Assembly (NCBI GenBank): GCA_027451905.1
Contig: DAIDHV010000003.1
Coordinates: 124,001-188,000 of the forward strand
Source: Armatimonadota bacterium
GTDB lineage: Bacteria; Armatimonadota; Fimbriimonadia; Fimbriimonadales; Fimbriimonadaceae
Direction: 5' to 3'
DNA: 64,000 bases
In this document: positions 52,305-61,682 of the stretch, in pieces
Layout: the number at the start of each line of letters is the position of its first letter
How positions within the stretch are numbered: the stretch's first letter is position 1
Made by a program: the position numbers and the translations under genes
The notes under the pieces: generated by a model
What the model saw: only the letters and a program-made list of their open reading frames with translations
What the model was told of the DNA's origin: nothing
The model's database searches: none

Positions 52305-54607
52305 GAACAAAGCTAGAAATTTCAGATAGTTTTGGCCAAAAAGCTGAGCTTGCTAGTAAGAAGTCTCTCTTCTTGGTTGGCATTGGTGGAGCTGGCATGG
52401 CCGGACTTGCTGAACTTGCCCTTAGCCGAGGACTGCGGGTTACTGGCAGTGACCTTGTCCCATCACCATCTTTAGATCGACTTCACGAGCTGGGAATTCA
52501 CTTTCATCTTGAGCAAACTGGCAAAATACCGCGCCACATTGACGCGGTGGTTGTAAGCGATGCAATTGACTTAAACTCTAACCTCGACGTCCTCGAAGCC
52601 AAACGGCGCCACTTGCCCTTGTTTCGACGTTCCCAGCTTTTGGGGTTCCTTGTTGCAGATTGGAAGGTAATCGCTGTCACAGGGACTCATGGTAAAACCA
52701 CAACGACGGGGCTGTTGGGCAGCGCACTGTCGGCGGCAGGCTTGGCTCCGCTGGTCATCGTTGGTGCGCCGCTAGTAGGGAAGGCGGGTCCAATTCAGCC
52801 AGGGTATGGTGATTGGGCAGTCGTGGAAGCTTGCGAAGCCTACAATGGAATGCACGATTTGGACCCAGAGTGGGTGCTACTGACCAACCTTGAATTAGAC
52901 CACGTTGATTTTCATGGAAATTTTGAGAATCTAAAGGCCAGCATGGCTCGGTTTTTGGATTCGACTCAAGGCAAGGGCGGGGTTGTTTACTGTGGCACGG
53001 ATTCTGGTGCCTGTGAGGTTGTGGCAATGTCCCAAGCCAAAAGTTATCCCTATTTCTTGGATCAAGCCATAGGCCCTCTCACGGTTATGGGAGACCATAA
53101 CTTGCATAACGCATCTGGTGCCTTGAAACTTATCGGGGCTGCTTTCGGACCAGAAGTGGCGGCAAAATCCATTCCTGGCTTGCGACAATTTCAAGGTGCA
53201 AAGCGGCGATTAGAGACATTGCAAACCAGCCCAGTCACGGTAATTGATGACTACGCTCACACTCCCGCCGAGATCACAAGTTCACTCAGGGCGATTAGGG
53301 ATCGCTATCCAAAAACCAAATTGACGGTGGCGTATCAGCCTCATCTTTATTCAAGAACTCAAGGGCAGGAAACGGCCTTTGCTAAGGCCCTAGAAGAAGC
53401 GGATCAGGTTGTTTTGACCGATATCTACCCAGCACGAGAAGACCCAATCCCGGGGGTTAGCTCGGTGGTGATTGGGGAATCCGTGAAAAAGCCTTGCAAG
53501 CATGTCGCCAGCCGCCACTTATTGCCAAGAAAGGTAGCTGAACTTGTAGGAAAGAATGAAATTGTTGTCGGCATGGGAGCGGGCACGATCGAAACCTTCG
53601 CCAAGGACTTTATCAAAGAATTTGATCATAAGCTTAAAGTTTCCGATCCCCAATCTGCCAGTCGTCAGGATATTAGGGTCGCAGTTGCTTATGGAGGGTC
53701 TTCAAGCGAAAGGGAAGTTTCGATTCTTTCAGGCAGAGCCGTCCTCAGTGCCCTTGAAAGTGCCGGATTTCATGCTTATGGGATAGACATATCGGATCTG
53801 CTGTTATCGGGACGCGCCCTTGCCACACTAACGGGGGTTGACCGCCCAGATTTAGTCTTTTTGACGGTCCACGGTACCGATGCTGAAGATGGTTCCATCC
53901 AAGGCTTGCTCGAGATGCTACATCTTCCTTACACAGGCTCTAAGCTGTTATCCAGTGCCAAAGCAATGGACAAGGCCCTCACCAAGGAGATTCTTGAATC
54001 GAAAGGAATCAGGACTCCCCATGGGCTTATTCTTACGGGGCCAACCGCAGAAAGTCCCATTCCTTTGCCAGTGGTGGTCAAGCCGAATGCGGAAGGTTCA
54101 ACAATCGGACTAAGCTTTGTTCGGGAACCTCAACACTTTGCTGCCGCTGTTCAACGAGCGTTGGCTTGTGGCCCGTCCGTATTGGTGGAGGAAGAAATCA
54201 TTGGGATGGAAGTTTCGACCCCTGTTTTGTGCGGCAGGGCTCTTCTTCCGGTAGAAATTTCACCAAGAAGCGGGGTTTATGATTTTCAGTCGAAATATGC
54301 GGCCGGTGCTACAGAAGAGATCGTGCCTGCCAGGCTCGGCAGGAAACTGCTAGACCTGTGTCAGGACATTGCTCTGGAGGCGCATCTGGCTCTGGGCTGC
54401 TCGGGTGCCACGAGGACAGATATGATTGTCAATCCCGCTGGCGACGAAAGGGATTCCATTACGGTGCTGGAAATCAATACCTTGCCAGGCATGACGGCAA
54501 CCTCATTGCTGCCAGCCAGTGCGGCGGCAATGGGACTCACCTTTGAACAGGTTTGTGTTGAAATGGTCATGGACGTGCTTGATGGGGCCCAATCTGATGG
54601 CCCGTAA
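52301..54607 (+). CDS. murC/ddl: Fused MurC-Ddl: UDP-MurNAc--L-Ala ligase and D-Ala-D-Ala ligase
   Basis: Bifunctional precursor enzyme. MurC occupies about residues 1-445: SLFLVGIGGAGMAGLAEL, P-loop GTHGKTTT near 127, VIDDYAHTPAE. Ddl follows from about 456: VAVAYGGSSSEREVSILSG, TVHGTDAEDGSIQGLLE, the ATP-grasp part VVVKPNAEGSTIGLSFV, and EINTLPGMTATSLLP. The best start is CTG 52301. AAAGGAG lies 7 bp before it, CTG overlaps the murG stop (CTGA), and no ATG, GTG or TTG exists before the first MurC strand. TTG 52373 would delete part of that strand. 768 residues. Confidence 0.93.
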   Translation: MRTKLEISDSFGQKAELASKKSLFLVGIGGAGMAGLAELALSRGLRVTGSDLVPSPSLDRLHELGIHFHLEQTGKIPRHIDAVVVSDAIDLNSNLDVLEAKRRHLPLFRRSQLLGFLVADWKVIAVTGTHGKTTTTGLLGSALSAAGLAPLVIVGAPLVGKAGPIQPGYGDWAVVEACEAYNGMHDLDPEWVLLTNLELDHVDFHGNFENLKASMARFLDSTQGKGGVVYCGTDSGACEVVAMSQAKSYPYFLDQAIGPLTVMGDHNLHNASGALKLIGAAFGPEVAAKSIPGLRQFQGAKRRLETLQTSPVTVIDDYAHTPAEITSSLRAIRDRYPKTKLTVAYQPHLYSRTQGQETAFAKALEEADQVVLTDIYPAREDPIPGVSSVVIGESVKKPCKHVASRHLLPRKVAELVGKNEIVVGMGAGTIETFAKDFIKEFDHKLKVSDPQSASRQDIRVAVAYGGSSSEREVSILSGRAVLSALESAGFHAYGIDISDLLLSGRALATLTGVDRPDLVFLTVHGTDAEDGSIQGLLEMLHLPYTGSKLLSSAKAMDKALTKEILESKGIRTPHGLILTGPTAESPIPLPVVVKPNAEGSTIGLSFVREPQHFAAAVQRALACGPSVLVEEEIIGMEVSTPVLCGRALLPVEISPRSGVYDFQSKYAAGATEEIVPARLGRKLLDLCQDIALEAHLALGCSGATRTDMIVNPAGDERDSITVLEINTLPGMTATSLLPASAAAMGLTFEQVCVEMVMDVLDGAQSDGP

Positions 54608-55328
54608 GCGAAAACTTCCTCAAGTGCCATGGGCATTTTTCCTTTGGACTGCCTTTGTCCTTAACATATGGATAGGATTGCACCACTCCCACGTAACAAA
54701 TTTGCGGATTGTGCGGGTTGTTGGGGTGCCTGCCGCTGATCAGGGGGCCGTCAATCAATACCTCCAACAGCTGAGTGGCACGCCAGGTTTAAAAGTGAAT
54801 CGTGCAAGTGTTGAATCTCAAATGTTGGATTTGCCCGACATCCGCTTTGCAAGGTTTGAAAGCAATGCTTTTGGTGATGGCAGGCTAGAGCTTCAGCCTT
54901 ACCAGCCGGTTGTGGCCATTAAGGGCACGGATTACGGCTTAACTCCCAGCGGCGTTGTACTGGCAAGAGGCGCGGGGTTGGCACCGCTGCCCTCGCTAAG
55001 CCTTCCCCCTGGCAGTTTGCAGCCAATTTCGGGGCTTAGCCAACCGTTGCCTCTAACGCTGGAAATTCAGGCGACCTTGAGTCTCAAGCAGTATTGGCCT
55101 GATCCTCAAGCCCAAATCCAGGTCAATGAAGATGGCACTTTTGCCGCGGTTGCAAGCAATGGCCCTGAAGTTGACTTTGGAACTATTGCAGATTATCAAA
55201 AAAAGTATGCCGTACTTTCTCAGATTTACAACCAGCATCCTGAGTACTTTAAGCCAGGAATTATTTTAAATCTTGTTGATCCATCCCATCCCACCGAGCG
55301 GAACCGAATACAATTAAAGAGAGGTTAA
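54597..55328 (+). CDS. FtsQ-like bitopic division protein
   Basis: 243 residues from ATG 54597 (GGGG upstream, 11-bp overlap with murC-ddl); ORF starts at 54519 are rejected. Basic N-terminus MARKRKLPQ, TM helix at about 11-28, then a POTRA-like start LRIVRVVGVPAADQGAVNQYL with DLPDIRFARFE. The rest is divergent from FtsQ/DivIB. The call rests on topology, the POTRA-like segment and position. Confidence 0.75.
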   Translation: MARKRKLPQVPWAFFLWTAFVLNIWIGLHHSHVTNLRIVRVVGVPAADQGAVNQYLQQLSGTPGLKVNRASVESQMLDLPDIRFARFESNAFGDGRLELQPYQPVVAIKGTDYGLTPSGVVLARGAGLAPLPSLSLPPGSLQPISGLSQPLPLTLEIQATLSLKQYWPDPQAQIQVNEDGTFAAVASNGPEVDFGTIADYQKKYAVLSQIYNQHPEYFKPGIILNLVDPSHPTERNRIQLKRG

Positions 55329-55336
55329 AGTTAGTT

Positions 55337-56101
55337 GTGAACCCATTTGCAAAAAGAATCAAGCCACAGGACAACTGGGTCATTCCAGTGAGCATACTTG
55401 GGGTGGTCCTTGGCATTATGTTCACATCGGCGTGGGTGACTCAGCAGAACCGCCCTACAAGGCTCGGGCTGACGGATCCAAGCCAAGAACAAAGAATTGC
55501 ACTTGGTCCGATTGATCTTCAACAAAAGAACGCGCAACTTGCCCAGGAAGTAGCGAGGCTGCGAGATGAAAAGACCCGCTTAGAAAACTCGGTGGCTACT
55601 CAGACTGGTTCTTCAAAACTTTTAAACCAAGAATTGCAGGCTGCCAAAGAGTTTGCTTGTCTAACTGATGTGGAGGGCCCGGGAGTCGTAGTGACCCTGC
55701 GAGATAGCCAAAAACCAGTGACCGAGTACGTGCAAGATCAGATCATTCATGATGGAGACGTGCTTCGGGTGGTTAATGAACTTTGGAACGCGGGTGCCAA
55801 TGCCATTTCCGTGAACAACAACCGGGTGGCGCCAACAACGGCAATACGGTGCGTCGGCTCGACAATTTTGGTCAATAACACACCGGTTGCGTCTCCCATC
55901 GCCGTTCGGGCAATTGGAGATCCTGCCACATTATTAGGCGCGCTCAATTTGCCAGGAGGGGTTTTATCGGAGATTCGATCGACCGATCCTGCCATGGTAC
56001 AAATTGACACTGTATCGGAAATGACCATCTCTGCGTTCACAGGAAGCACACAAATGAAGTTTTCTAAAGTACCGCCCGTCACTGGCAAACTTTCACCTTA
56101 A
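55337..56101 (+). CDS. DUF881 family membrane protein
   Basis: 254 residues from GTG 55337. One TM helix (about 16-33), a coiled coil (50-100, QQKNAQLAQEVARLRDEKTRLEN), then the DUF881 domain with GPGVVVTLRDS, VNELWNAGANAISVNNNRV and SPIAVRAIGDPATL. In Firmicutes and Actinobacteria such genes sit next to sbp and division genes, as here. Molecular role not established; 8 bp after the ftsQ-like gene. Confidence 0.9.
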   Translation: MNPFAKRIKPQDNWVIPVSILGVVLGIMFTSAWVTQQNRPTRLGLTDPSQEQRIALGPIDLQQKNAQLAQEVARLRDEKTRLENSVATQTGSSKLLNQELQAAKEFACLTDVEGPGVVVTLRDSQKPVTEYVQDQIIHDGDVLRVVNELWNAGANAISVNNNRVAPTTAIRCVGSTILVNNTPVASPIAVRAIGDPATLLGALNLPGGVLSEIRSTDPAMVQIDTVSEMTISAFTGSTQMKFSKVPPVTGKLSP

Positions 56102-56121
56102 GGAATCAATCAAGAAACTTC

Positions 56122-56544
56122 ATGATCCTTATTCCTATCCTTGCGGTCCTTATTGGCGTTATCATTGGCCTACTCATGCACCACCCGTTTACGGGAAACT
56201 TAGGACAGTACTTGGCAGTGGGATGCTTGGCAGGTTTGGATACGGTTTGCGGCGGAATTCGATCGGGATATGAAGGGAAGTTCCACACCGACATTTTTGT
56301 GAGTGGATTCATAACAAACTTAGTCATTGCCATTTCTATGGCTTGGCTAGGAGACCGCATTTACATTGATCTTTACCAGGCGGTTGCTCTTGTGTTGGGT
56401 TGGCGCATTTTTACCAACCTTAGCTTAATTCGACGGTCCATCTTAAATCAGTGGCGTGACGCCAGGGAAAGAAGGCGACAAGAAGAACTTGCAAAGCAAT
56501 CAAGAGCCTCTTCCGCGAACCTAGGTGACCCCGCATCTAACTAA
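56122..56544 (+). CDS. sbp: Small basic protein Sbp (DUF1290)
   Basis: 140-residue membrane protein with three TM segments: MILIPILAVLIGVIIGLLM, AVGCLAGLDTVCGGIRSGYEG and FVSGFITNLVIAISMAWLG. DTVCGGIRS is the family signature. It has a longer basic, Arg/Gln-rich tail than usual. Function unknown; consistently found between DUF881 and ftsA/ftsZ. Confidence 0.92.
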   Translation: MILIPILAVLIGVIIGLLMHHPFTGNLGQYLAVGCLAGLDTVCGGIRSGYEGKFHTDIFVSGFITNLVIAISMAWLGDRIYIDLYQAVALVLGWRIFTNLSLIRRSILNQWRDARERRRQEELAKQSRASSANLGDPASN

Positions 56545-56574
56545 ACGGGTTTAATCCTATAACTTACTGGATCA

Positions 56575-57822
56575 ATGAGAGTCACCAAAGAGCAGATTTA
56601 CTGTGTTGTTGAACCGGGTTCTAACCGGGTCAATGCTTTAGCCTTCAACGGCGTTTCCGAGCAATTAACTCCCCTCGCGTTTGCCTCGGTTCCAATCAAT
56701 GGGATGTGGAAAGGGGAAGTTTCGGACCAAGACAAATGTTCCGAAGGGATCAAAGCCGCGCTAAGGTCCCTGCAGAATAGTTTGGGACGGGTGCCCGAGC
56801 AACTGTTTTGTGTAGCTTCTAGCGCCAAATTTACGAGTTCCGTCAGTCAGGGATTTTTGCCAATTATTCCTAAAGGAAGACTGGTTACCAAGGATGATGT
56901 GCTTCAGGTTGTTAACCACTCCCGCCAGTCTAAACTGTCTGGCAATCTACAGGAGATTCAGGTGGCACCGCTTGGGTTTAAATTAGATGGCAAGTCGACG
57001 GCAAGACCACCAGTAGGGCAGCCTGCTTCCAGGCTAGAAGTTGAAACTTACATTGCTTTTGGGGATAAGTCCGAAATGCAGATGCGATCTCGGGTCTTTG
57101 CCAACTCAGGGTTTTCTTGCACGCAATTTATTTTGGGCCCCTTTGCGTCGGGCTTGGGGGTTTTGACCAAAGACGAGCGGGAACTTGGAACAGTTTGCAT
57201 CGATATTGGGGAATCCAAAACCGATGTTTCCGTTTTTCTTCAAGGAGGGCTGGCCTACACGGCAACTGTGCCTTTGGGAGGCAGAAACGTGACTCAGGAC
57301 ATTGCCGGCCTGCTCAAAGCCACTCAGGAAGAGGCAGAAAGGCTCAAGCTTAGGTACGGGGCATCGATGGCTAAACTTGTTGGGCAAGATCAAACGGTAG
57401 AGGTCCATCAAATTGGGCAATCCGGTCCTCGGCCAATGCAGCAATCGGTTCTCTGTGAGATTATTGAAAGTCGCATGAAGGAAATCATCCGGCTTAGCTT
57501 GTCGGGAGTTGAGAAGTTCTATCCTTTATCTGATCTTTCCGGCGGTGTTGTTCTAACCGGAGGCGGAAGCATGCTGCGGGGTACGGCTGCCCTTTTAGAA
57601 CACCAGTTTCAAGTGAGCCGCGTGAGGGTTGGATCGCCGGATTTAGACATATTCAGCCAGGCTACGGATTCCGAAATGACGCCGGCATCTCTTGCGGCAC
57701 TGGCGGGAATGGCGTATTTCGCTCACGAAGATTCCGAGGATGAGCTAACAACCGCGAATGCGCTTGATGGTCTCAAAGAGCGAGTTAGAACCCTTTGGTC
57801 AATTTTAAGCAGTTCAAGTTAA
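56575..57822 (+). CDS. ftsA: Cell division protein FtsA
   Basis: Actin-fold ATPase that tethers FtsZ to the membrane, 415 residues. The phosphate-1 type start (YCVVEPGSNRVNALAF) is divergent. Also seen: VCIDIGESKTDVSVFLQGGLAYTATVPLGGRNVTQDIA, and GGVVLTGGGSMLRG (adenosine motif). The last 20 residues (LKERVRTLWSILSSS) form the amphipathic membrane-targeting helix. It sits 180-200 bp before ftsZ, which probably has its own promoter. Confidence 0.92.
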   Translation: MRVTKEQIYCVVEPGSNRVNALAFNGVSEQLTPLAFASVPINGMWKGEVSDQDKCSEGIKAALRSLQNSLGRVPEQLFCVASSAKFTSSVSQGFLPIIPKGRLVTKDDVLQVVNHSRQSKLSGNLQEIQVAPLGFKLDGKSTARPPVGQPASRLEVETYIAFGDKSEMQMRSRVFANSGFSCTQFILGPFASGLGVLTKDERELGTVCIDIGESKTDVSVFLQGGLAYTATVPLGGRNVTQDIAGLLKATQEEAERLKLRYGASMAKLVGQDQTVEVHQIGQSGPRPMQQSVLCEIIESRMKEIIRLSLSGVEKFYPLSDLSGGVVLTGGGSMLRGTAALLEHQFQVSRVRVGSPDLDIFSQATDSEMTPASLAALAGMAYFAHEDSEDELTTANALDGLKERVRTLWSILSSSS

Positions 57823-58025
57823 TCAAATCGAATCCTTATTCTTGCTAGGGCTGTCCAAAGACGATTGAAGTCATTAGAAATTTTCATAAAAATTAATTTT
57901 TTTATAGAAAAACGGTATGCAAGCCCCCATTGTAGTCCCCAATCGGTATAAACTAGTACCTCGGAGCAATTGGATAAGCGCCTCCTACGCACAGGTGGTT
58001 CATGCTCCTACTTCTAGGAATAAAA
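57823..58025 (+). promoter_or_regulatory. ftsA-ftsZ intergenic region, probable extra ftsZ promoter
   Basis: 203 bp, markedly AT-rich at 57885-57912. It contains TATAAA (57948-57953) without a good -35. The gap is the longest inside the dcw cluster, so a separate ftsZ promoter is likely, but its exact position is not secured. Confidence 0.35.
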
Positions 58026-59168
58026 ATGGCAAAAAGTGAAGAAAAACGTGCAGGCGTATCCATTAAAGTTGTAGGTATTGGCGGCGGAGGCTGCAACGCA
58101 GTCGAGCGCATGTTAGAAAGCGGAATCGAGAGCGTTGAATTCATAGCGATTAACACAGATTCGCAGGCTCTGGATCGCTCACATGCCCAAACCAGAATTC
58201 AGATTGGTCCAACTCTTACGAAGGGCTTGGGATCAGGCGGTGACCCAGAGAAAGGACGTGCCGCTACCGAAGAATCCAAAAATGAAGTCCGCAAGGCACT
58301 CGATGGTGCCGACATGGTTTTCATCGCCGCTGGACTAGGCGGAGGCACCGGAACAGGTGGCGCGCCTCTTGTTGCCGAGATTGCCAGAGAGCTTGGCGCC
58401 CTAAGCGTTGCGGTTGTGACAAAGCCATTCCAATTTGAAGGAAGCCGGCGAGTTCGGTTGGCCGAAGAGGGTCTCAAGGGGCTGATGGGCCGCGTAGACA
58501 CCGTAATTGCCATTCCCAATGACAGAATCCGAGAAGTTGTTGAGATGAAAACAACGATGTCGGAAGCATTTAGGAAGGTCAATGAAGTTTTGCACCACGG
58601 CGTCCAAGGGCTAGTAGAGATCATTACCAAGGCGGGAACCATGAATGTAGATTTCGAAGATGTTAAGACGATCATGTCCAATGCGGGGCCTGCCCTGATG
58701 GGAATTGGGTACGGAGTCGGTCAAGAAAGAGCGATCCAAGCCGCTGAATCTGCGGTTCGCAATAAGTTGGTTGATGTGGACATTCAGGGAGCAAAAGGAG
58801 TTTTGGTTAACATCGCCTGCTCTGAAGATTTGACTCTGAACGAATTTAATGAAGCGATGACCTACATTCGGTCTCTTTGCGATCCAGAGGATGCCAATAT
58901 CATAACAGGCTATGCCATTGATCCTGATTTAGAGGGCACTATCCGAATCACCTTACTAGCAACCGGATTCGATCCTTCTAGCCATCATCAAAGAATCAGC
59001 GCAGACACCGCTTTTGCGGTCGTGGATAAGAACGATGAAGCGGTCCCCACAATGAAAGAAAGGATCACGGTGGGAGCCAATCGCGACCAAGTGACTCCAA
59101 CCGTGGTTGACGATGCCGATTTTGAGATTCCGGCTTTTATTCGTGAAAATAAACCGAGACAAGTCTAG
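58026..59168 (+). CDS. ftsZ: Cell division protein FtsZ
   Basis: Tubulin-like GTPase forming the Z ring, 380 residues. ATG 58026 is chosen for AGGA 7 bp upstream. GTP-binding signature GLGGGTGTGGAPLVAEIA (about 103-120), N-terminal KVVGIGGGGCNAVERM, and the T7-loop region MNVDFEDVKTIM. A short linker precedes the C-terminal conserved peptide FEIPAFIRENKP, which binds FtsA and other partners. Confidence 0.98.
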   Translation: MAKSEEKRAGVSIKVVGIGGGGCNAVERMLESGIESVEFIAINTDSQALDRSHAQTRIQIGPTLTKGLGSGGDPEKGRAATEESKNEVRKALDGADMVFIAAGLGGGTGTGGAPLVAEIARELGALSVAVVTKPFQFEGSRRVRLAEEGLKGLMGRVDTVIAIPNDRIREVVEMKTTMSEAFRKVNEVLHHGVQGLVEIITKAGTMNVDFEDVKTIMSNAGPALMGIGYGVGQERAIQAAESAVRNKLVDVDIQGAKGVLVNIACSEDLTLNEFNEAMTYIRSLCDPEDANIITGYAIDPDLEGTIRITLLATGFDPSSHHQRISADTAFAVVDKNDEAVPTMKERITVGANRDQVTPTVVDDADFEIPAFIRENKPRQV

Positions 59169-59200
59169 CCTTTCGTTCGTCTGTGTCCTAGATAGGCATT

Positions 59201-60907
59201 ATGACGAAGCTTCAGGTTAGTGCATTGAGTTGGCTCTTTGGAGGGTTCTTTCTTACAGCCGCATTGATTACCAGTGCGGCTGCATATCCATTTTCCGCAT
59301 TCAGGGTTCAGGTTCCGGCAAGCCCGATACCGCTGGCCCAGGTAGACATGAGTTGGCCGGAAAGTGCAGGATTTCTCAAGATCATGCCGATAACCCCTGC
59401 CTTTGGGCCCAATTTTATGGCCGAAGAGTGGGGCACATTATTTGGTCCGGCCATAAGCAGCACTGCTATTGCCCCGCCTCCAGCGGTAGGTACCACACCA
59501 GTTTTTACTTCGCCAGTGCCGAGTCCTGCTGGTCCTCCCTCTACATTAGGACCCGCGATCCCAGGTTCGGCTCCAACCCAACCGGCGGGGCCCGGAAAAG
59601 TCACCAACCTCAAGCAGCCGGTCAAGAAGCCAGGGGAGTGGGTGGACGTTCCAAGTTCCAAGGCAAGCCAGATCAAGGTTCAAGTTTTAGAAAAATCCCA
59701 ATCTACCGCTCCGTATCAGCCCAAGTCCGTTATTCCCATTGCTGGTCAAACCTCCCCCCCTCCTGCAAACCTTAAATTAGCGGCTCCTTATCAGCTTCCA
59801 GTCGCTGTCTCGGGAAGAATAGAAGGTGCCTATGTCAGTTGGACTCCGGGAGTCATCTATGTGGCAGGGCTGGTTCCAACCGGATCGGACTTGGTGGTTA
59901 GTTTAGACACTCGGGCAACTGGTCAGCCGTTTGGCTCCGCGGAATCAGATTTTGAGGTCCGCATTCCTAGCAATGGTGGAGCTGCGACTCTAAAACAGGC
60001 CAAAAATGGAACCCTGCAAGAGTTGCCAGGTTGGGAGGGCCTTATCAAAACCTCAGCCGTGCCCTATGCTCAAAAGCCAGGATATGAATTGATTGAAGGA
60101 GAAATCCAAGATCCAACTGGGCTTTATTTCCCTCAGAAAATAGGAGGACAGTTTGCAATCCGAGAAGATGCGGTGCCAACTGGAGTTGTGACGACTTTGG
60201 CGGGAACAAGAACCCTATCCTTAGTGGAAACTACCATTTCAAAGGGCCCCAATGGGCTTGCCGGTGTCCAAGGAGCCATCGAGCCTGGCATTGAAATGGT
60301 CGGCGTGAATCAGTTCACGGCAGACCTTGCCTCCACAATCAAAATCAAGCCGAAGGGCCAATGGCCTTCTTATGCGAAGAAAATCGAGGTGACTCCCATT
60401 GGTGCAAACGCAACAAACATGACCTCGGTTTCCTTCAACTTTGGGGCTGGCCTAGCCAATACAAGCCACTCGGTGCCCTATTTGGTTCTTTTGCAGAAGC
60501 CAGTGGAACATGGTTACGGCGCATTCAAAATCAACGTTTCCAATGGGGCAGAACCGGGCACTAACTACTACTTGCCCTATCGAGTTGTCGGCCCGATTTC
60601 GATTCAATCACAGTCGGCAGTGGTTCATAGCACGGACGTTCAGCAGCGCATCAAAATCCATGCGGTGCTTATATCCAATGTAAGAAAATCAATGCGGGGA
60701 GTCTTTAATGTGGGGGCACCGTCGGGATGGATGCTGGATAAAGGGACTGACAAATCTTTTGTTTTGTACAACATCAACAATCGTTCTGTAACGGATTTTA
60801 TGTTGACCATTCCAAAGGGCGTTCAGCCAGGATTGTATCCCCTCACCTTAACCGCCACCTTTGACCAAAGAACGGTTTCTCACGTAACCTACGTGGTCGT
60901 CCTCTAG
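59201..60907 (+). CDS. Secreted protein of unknown function downstream of ftsZ
   Basis: 568 residues with a signal peptide (about 1-28). A Pro/Gly/Ser-rich linker (about 85-150, GPPSTLGPAIPGSAP) is followed by predicted beta-rich domains; the C-terminus (about 460-568) resembles Ig-like folds (MRGVFNVGAPSGWML, PKGVQPGLYPLTLTATFDQ). It is 32 bp after ftsZ, so it may be read from the same transcript. A wall-associated role is a guess from position; no enzyme motif is seen. Confidence 0.6.
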   Translation: MTKLQVSALSWLFGGFFLTAALITSAAAYPFSAFRVQVPASPIPLAQVDMSWPESAGFLKIMPITPAFGPNFMAEEWGTLFGPAISSTAIAPPPAVGTTPVFTSPVPSPAGPPSTLGPAIPGSAPTQPAGPGKVTNLKQPVKKPGEWVDVPSSKASQIKVQVLEKSQSTAPYQPKSVIPIAGQTSPPPANLKLAAPYQLPVAVSGRIEGAYVSWTPGVIYVAGLVPTGSDLVVSLDTRATGQPFGSAESDFEVRIPSNGGAATLKQAKNGTLQELPGWEGLIKTSAVPYAQKPGYELIEGEIQDPTGLYFPQKIGGQFAIREDAVPTGVVTTLAGTRTLSLVETTISKGPNGLAGVQGAIEPGIEMVGVNQFTADLASTIKIKPKGQWPSYAKKIEVTPIGANATNMTSVSFNFGAGLANTSHSVPYLVLLQKPVEHGYGAFKINVSNGAEPGTNYYLPYRVVGPISIQSQSAVVHSTDVQQRIKIHAVLISNVRKSMRGVFNVGAPSGWMLDKGTDKSFVLYNINNRSVTDFMLTIPKGVQPGLYPLTLTATFDQRTVSHVTYVVVL

Positions 60908-60935
60908 TTTTATCGCAGGATTCCGAAAATGAATA

Positions 60936-61682
60936 ATGAGCAAGTCTAACTTGCTCATTGAGTTCATGCATCGCTTTAACGGCAATTTTTTATCGGTTCC
61001 ATCCCCCCTCACTGATGACGCAAGATCAGTTAGCGAGGCACGAACCTACCGCATGATCAGGTCCCTCAAAGAACGAGGCATTCAAGGACTTCAGGTTTGT
61101 GGAGACGCTGGTGAATTTCTTGCCCTTGGCCAAGACGAGCGCAAATTGATACTCGAGTGGACAATTCGTGAGGCACAAGCCGATATCCCCGTCATCGCCA
61201 ACGTGAGTTCCTTAGCAACCCACCTTACAGTTGATCTGGCTCGTCACGCTGGCCAATCTGGAGCAAGGGCAGTGGTCGTTTCATCTCCCTACAGTGGGAT
61301 TTATACTGCAGAAGAAGCGGCGCAGCACCTCAAGACAGTCGCTTCTTTTTGTTCTATTCCGGTATTAGTGATTGGGAATCGCTTGTTTATGCAAGAGCAT
61401 GCCTTTGACAGTTTAAGAACAATTCCTCACGTGACAGTGGTTGAAGGCAAGAGTTGGGACTGCTGGCAACACGATGAATTTGCTTGTCAGATTTCGGCAG
61501 CGTACTCTGAGCTTTTAGGAACGGATCGAGTCATTGTGGACAAACTGGTTAGTACCTACGGTGCTTCTTCTTTTGCCAAAGCAGCCTTGCACCACTTAGA
61601 TATTGAAGTGGGATCTTTGCGGGCGCCTAAGTTACCGATTCCGGCTTCACTCTTTTCAAGCGCGATTCCCAAAGTTGCTTGA
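60936..61682 (+). CDS. DapA-family (DHDPS/NAL) fold protein lacking active-site residues
   Basis: 248 residues, shorter than the usual 290. Family likeness: GIQGLQVCGDAGEFLALGQ (normally GTTGE), ERKLILEWTIREAQADIPVIANV, and RAVVVSSPYSGIYTAEEA. The catalytic Tyr segment (normally YNVP) is IGNR, the Schiff-base Lys position (IKE) reads VEG, and the Thr pair of GTTGE is DA. Aldolase chemistry is therefore unlikely. The true start may be ATG 60936 or the internal ATG 60966. Its 3' end overlaps the convergent TPR gene by 27 bp. Confidence 0.7.
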   Translation: MSKSNLLIEFMHRFNGNFLSVPSPLTDDARSVSEARTYRMIRSLKERGIQGLQVCGDAGEFLALGQDERKLILEWTIREAQADIPVIANVSSLATHLTVDLARHAGQSGARAVVVSSPYSGIYTAEEAAQHLKTVASFCSIPVLVIGNRLFMQEHAFDSLRTIPHVTVVEGKSWDCWQHDEFACQISAAYSELLGTDRVIVDKLVSTYGASSFAKAALHHLDIEVGSLRAPKLPIPASLFSSAIPKVA

